A stretch of 64,000 nt of DNA from Pseudomonas sp. TCU-HL1 (GTDB lineage: Bacteria; Pseudomonadota; Gammaproteobacteria; Pseudomonadales; Pseudomonadaceae). The translations under genes and the position numbers were made by a program. The notes beneath the pieces are model-generated. The model saw only the letters and a list, made by a program, of their open reading frames with translations. It was not told where the DNA came from and did not search any database. The stretch is from NCBI RefSeq assembly GCF_001708505.1, contig NZ_CP015992.1, forward strand, positions 3,534,001 through 3,598,000, in the 5' to 3' direction. Below are positions 63,102 through 64,000 of this stretch, piece after piece (position 1 is the first letter of the stretch; every line of letters starts with the position of its first letter).

Positions 63102-63520
63102 GGCGGGCCCTCCGCGTCGAGATCTATCTGCTCAAAGGCCGCCAGGATCGGGCAATCATCGACCGATTTCGTCCCGTCGACGCAGTCGGCCAGCAGTCGG
63201 TCGAGTGCGGCGGACATGGCCTGCATCGCCCGAATCTTGGCGGCGAGCTGGAGTTTCTTCTCGATCACATGCTGTCGCACGTCGTTACAGCAGGCTCCGT
63301 CACTTTGGCGCAGGTGCAGCAGCTCGCGGATTTCCGCGAGAGTAAAGCCGCACTGCTGGGCGCGCTGGATGAAGCGGACGCGGCGCACTGCCTCCTCACC
63401 GTAGAGACGGTAGCCACTCTCGGTTTTGGTCGAGGGAGCCAGCAGCCCCTCCCGCTCGTAGTAGCGCAGTGCGTCAGGGCTTATCTCGCCCGCCTGAGCC
63501 AGCTTGCCGATGGTCAGCAT
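63098..63520 (-). CDS. MerR-family metal-responsive regulator
   Basis: A 140-residue regulator from ATG 63518-63520. It has the MerR winged helix (SPDALRYYEREGLL, then SGYRLYGEEAVRRVRFIQ), a long dimerisation helix and three metal-ligand cysteines at the MerR/ZntR positions (DGACCND, LLADCVD, DDCPIL). It probably senses Hg(II) or another soft metal such as Zn, Cd or Pb; which one cannot be told. A matching promoter lies upstream of the first gene of the operon. Confidence 0.88.
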   Translation of the reverse strand: MLTIGKLAQAGEISPDALRYYEREGLLAPSTKTESGYRLYGEEAVRRVRFIQRAQQCGFTLAEIRELLHLRQSDGACCNDVRQHVIEKKLQLAAKIRAMQAMSAALDRLLADCVDGTKSVDDCPILAAFEQIDLDAEGPP

Positions 63521-63524
63521 CGCG

Positions 63525-63788
63525 TCATGGCTGGCCGAGGCCGGCGGCGCGCAGGGTATGCTCGTCCACGCCACGTCCAGCACAGCAATCGGCGAGTTGG
63601 CCATTGATCGCTACAGCCGGCACCGAGCGCACCCCAAGTGCCTTGGCGCGTTTCGCCACCTCGATGTCATGCATGTCGAGTACGACGACTTCGCAAGACG
63701 GGCAGGCCAGGCCTTGTACCAAGGCCACTACGTCCGAGCAGGCCGGACAACCCGCGCTAAACACTTCGACTTTACGCTTGGCAGTCAT
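63525..63788 (-). CDS. thioredoxin-like protein 1
   Basis: An 87-residue thioredoxin-fold protein from ATG 63786-63788, with GAGGAG upstream. It has two CxxC pairs (AGCPACSDVV and LACPSCEVV), a proline in VRSVPAVAING and a further ADCCAG near the end. So many cysteines suggest metal binding as well as redox activity. It is the first gene of the MerR operon, ending 4 bases before the regulator. Confidence 0.82.
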   Translation of the reverse strand: MTAKRKVEVFSAGCPACSDVVALVQGLACPSCEVVVLDMHDIEVAKRAKALGVRSVPAVAINGQLADCCAGRGVDEHTLRAAGLGQP

Positions 63789-63851
63789 TTCCAGGGCTCC
63801 TCTTCCTATTGATGGCGTTATGGGCGAAATCAATCGAATCACCACATTGTC

Positions 63852-63883
63852 AGGATAAACCTTGGAGCTAACTCCAGAGTCAA
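63852..63883 (-). promoter_or_regulatory. MerR-type promoter and operator
   Basis: On the minus strand TTGACT (63878-63883) and TATCCT (63852-63857) are separated by 20 bases that contain the dyad CTCTGGAG / CTCCAAGG. The overlong spacer with a central dyad is the hallmark of promoters twisted open by MerR-family activators. Confidence 0.85.
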
Positions 63884-63912
63884 GCTGAATAGGGGTTGCA
63901 CTGAAATCGGTG

Positions 63913-63935
63913 CGCTCCTGCTGCCAGCAGGAGCG
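63913..63935. repeat. 23-base perfect palindrome at an IS66-fragment junction
   Basis: Arms CGCTCCTGCTG and CAGCAGGAGCG around one C, ending 4 bases before the IS66-like fragment. Confidence 0.75.
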
Positions 63936-63939
63936 TGGG

Positions 63940-64000
63940 CATGATCCGTATGCCTATTTGAAGGATGTCCTGACGCGGCTGCCTACGCAGCGGGCGAGTG
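63940..64000 (+). pseudogene. fragment of a second IS66-family transposase
   Basis: The frame reads HDPYAYLKDVLTRLPTQRAS up to the window edge, matching the C-terminal part of the TnpC at 60356-61903 in protein but differing at several synonymous bases. The preceding sequence is unrelated, so this is the 3' part of another IS66 element that continues beyond the window. Confidence 0.8.

Noticed and set aside
1..64000. tRNA or rRNA genes, including a tRNA attachment site for the island
   Set aside because: No cloverleaf or rRNA sequence was recognised by eye; a covariance-model search would be decisive.

Overview
The window looks like a Pseudomonas chromosome: GC-rich coding sequence, an MvaT/MvaU-type silencer, core Pseudomonas-type transporters and chemoreceptor architecture. 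It joins two very different regions.

Left part (about 0.4-29.3 kb): a catabolic locus. It holds a PotABCD-like ABC transporter with both permease domains in one protein, an enolase-superfamily enzyme, a chemoreceptor, an alpha-ketoglutarate-semialdehyde dehydrogenase, an ALDH-GMC-Ldh2 operon, an MFS exporter with a GntR regulator, an APC permease with a fused aconitase X, a second ALDH-GMC pair, and a thiamine-diphosphate enzyme of the acetolactate synthase family. Two paralogous GntR/FCD regulators are present. At least twelve copies of a GTATAC-centred palindrome lie in the intergenic regions before these genes, so the locus reads as one regulon. Enolase-superfamily dehydratase/epimerase, AcnX and a pyrroline-2-carboxylate-type reductase together suggest hydroxyproline or proline-derivative use, but the substrate is not proven. 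A YadGH-type ABC exporter sits inside the locus without an operator.

Junction (29.7-30.9 kb): pieces of four unrelated genes (LysE, PanB, an amino-acid binding protein, an MMPL/RND exporter) abut in mixed orientations, a scar of rearrangement. An MvaT-like gene follows.

Right part (31-64 kb): an accessory island. A minus-strand operon encodes a DUF2384-like protein, a 2010-residue STAND NTPase with an N-terminal PD-(D/E)XK (Cap4/DUF4297-like) domain (Avs-like), a 338-residue unknown protein, and a nuclease-like protein with a C-terminal SEC-C motif. The 338-residue gene is cut in two by a 12,339-bp IS21-family transposon (35315-47653) with inverted multi-repeat ends and an exact 6-bp target duplication CAAGAT. 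Removing the transposon and one duplication restores one open frame. The transposon carries istA/istB, two unknown genes and a type I secretion operon with an RTX protein. Beyond the Avs-like operon lie a PD-(D/E)XK plus HEPN-like gene pair and a convergent SMC/Rad50-like ATPase whose 5' end is cut by an IS66 element (59544-61934). The window ends with a MerR-regulated thiol-redox/CcdA operon and a fragment of another IS66 transposase.
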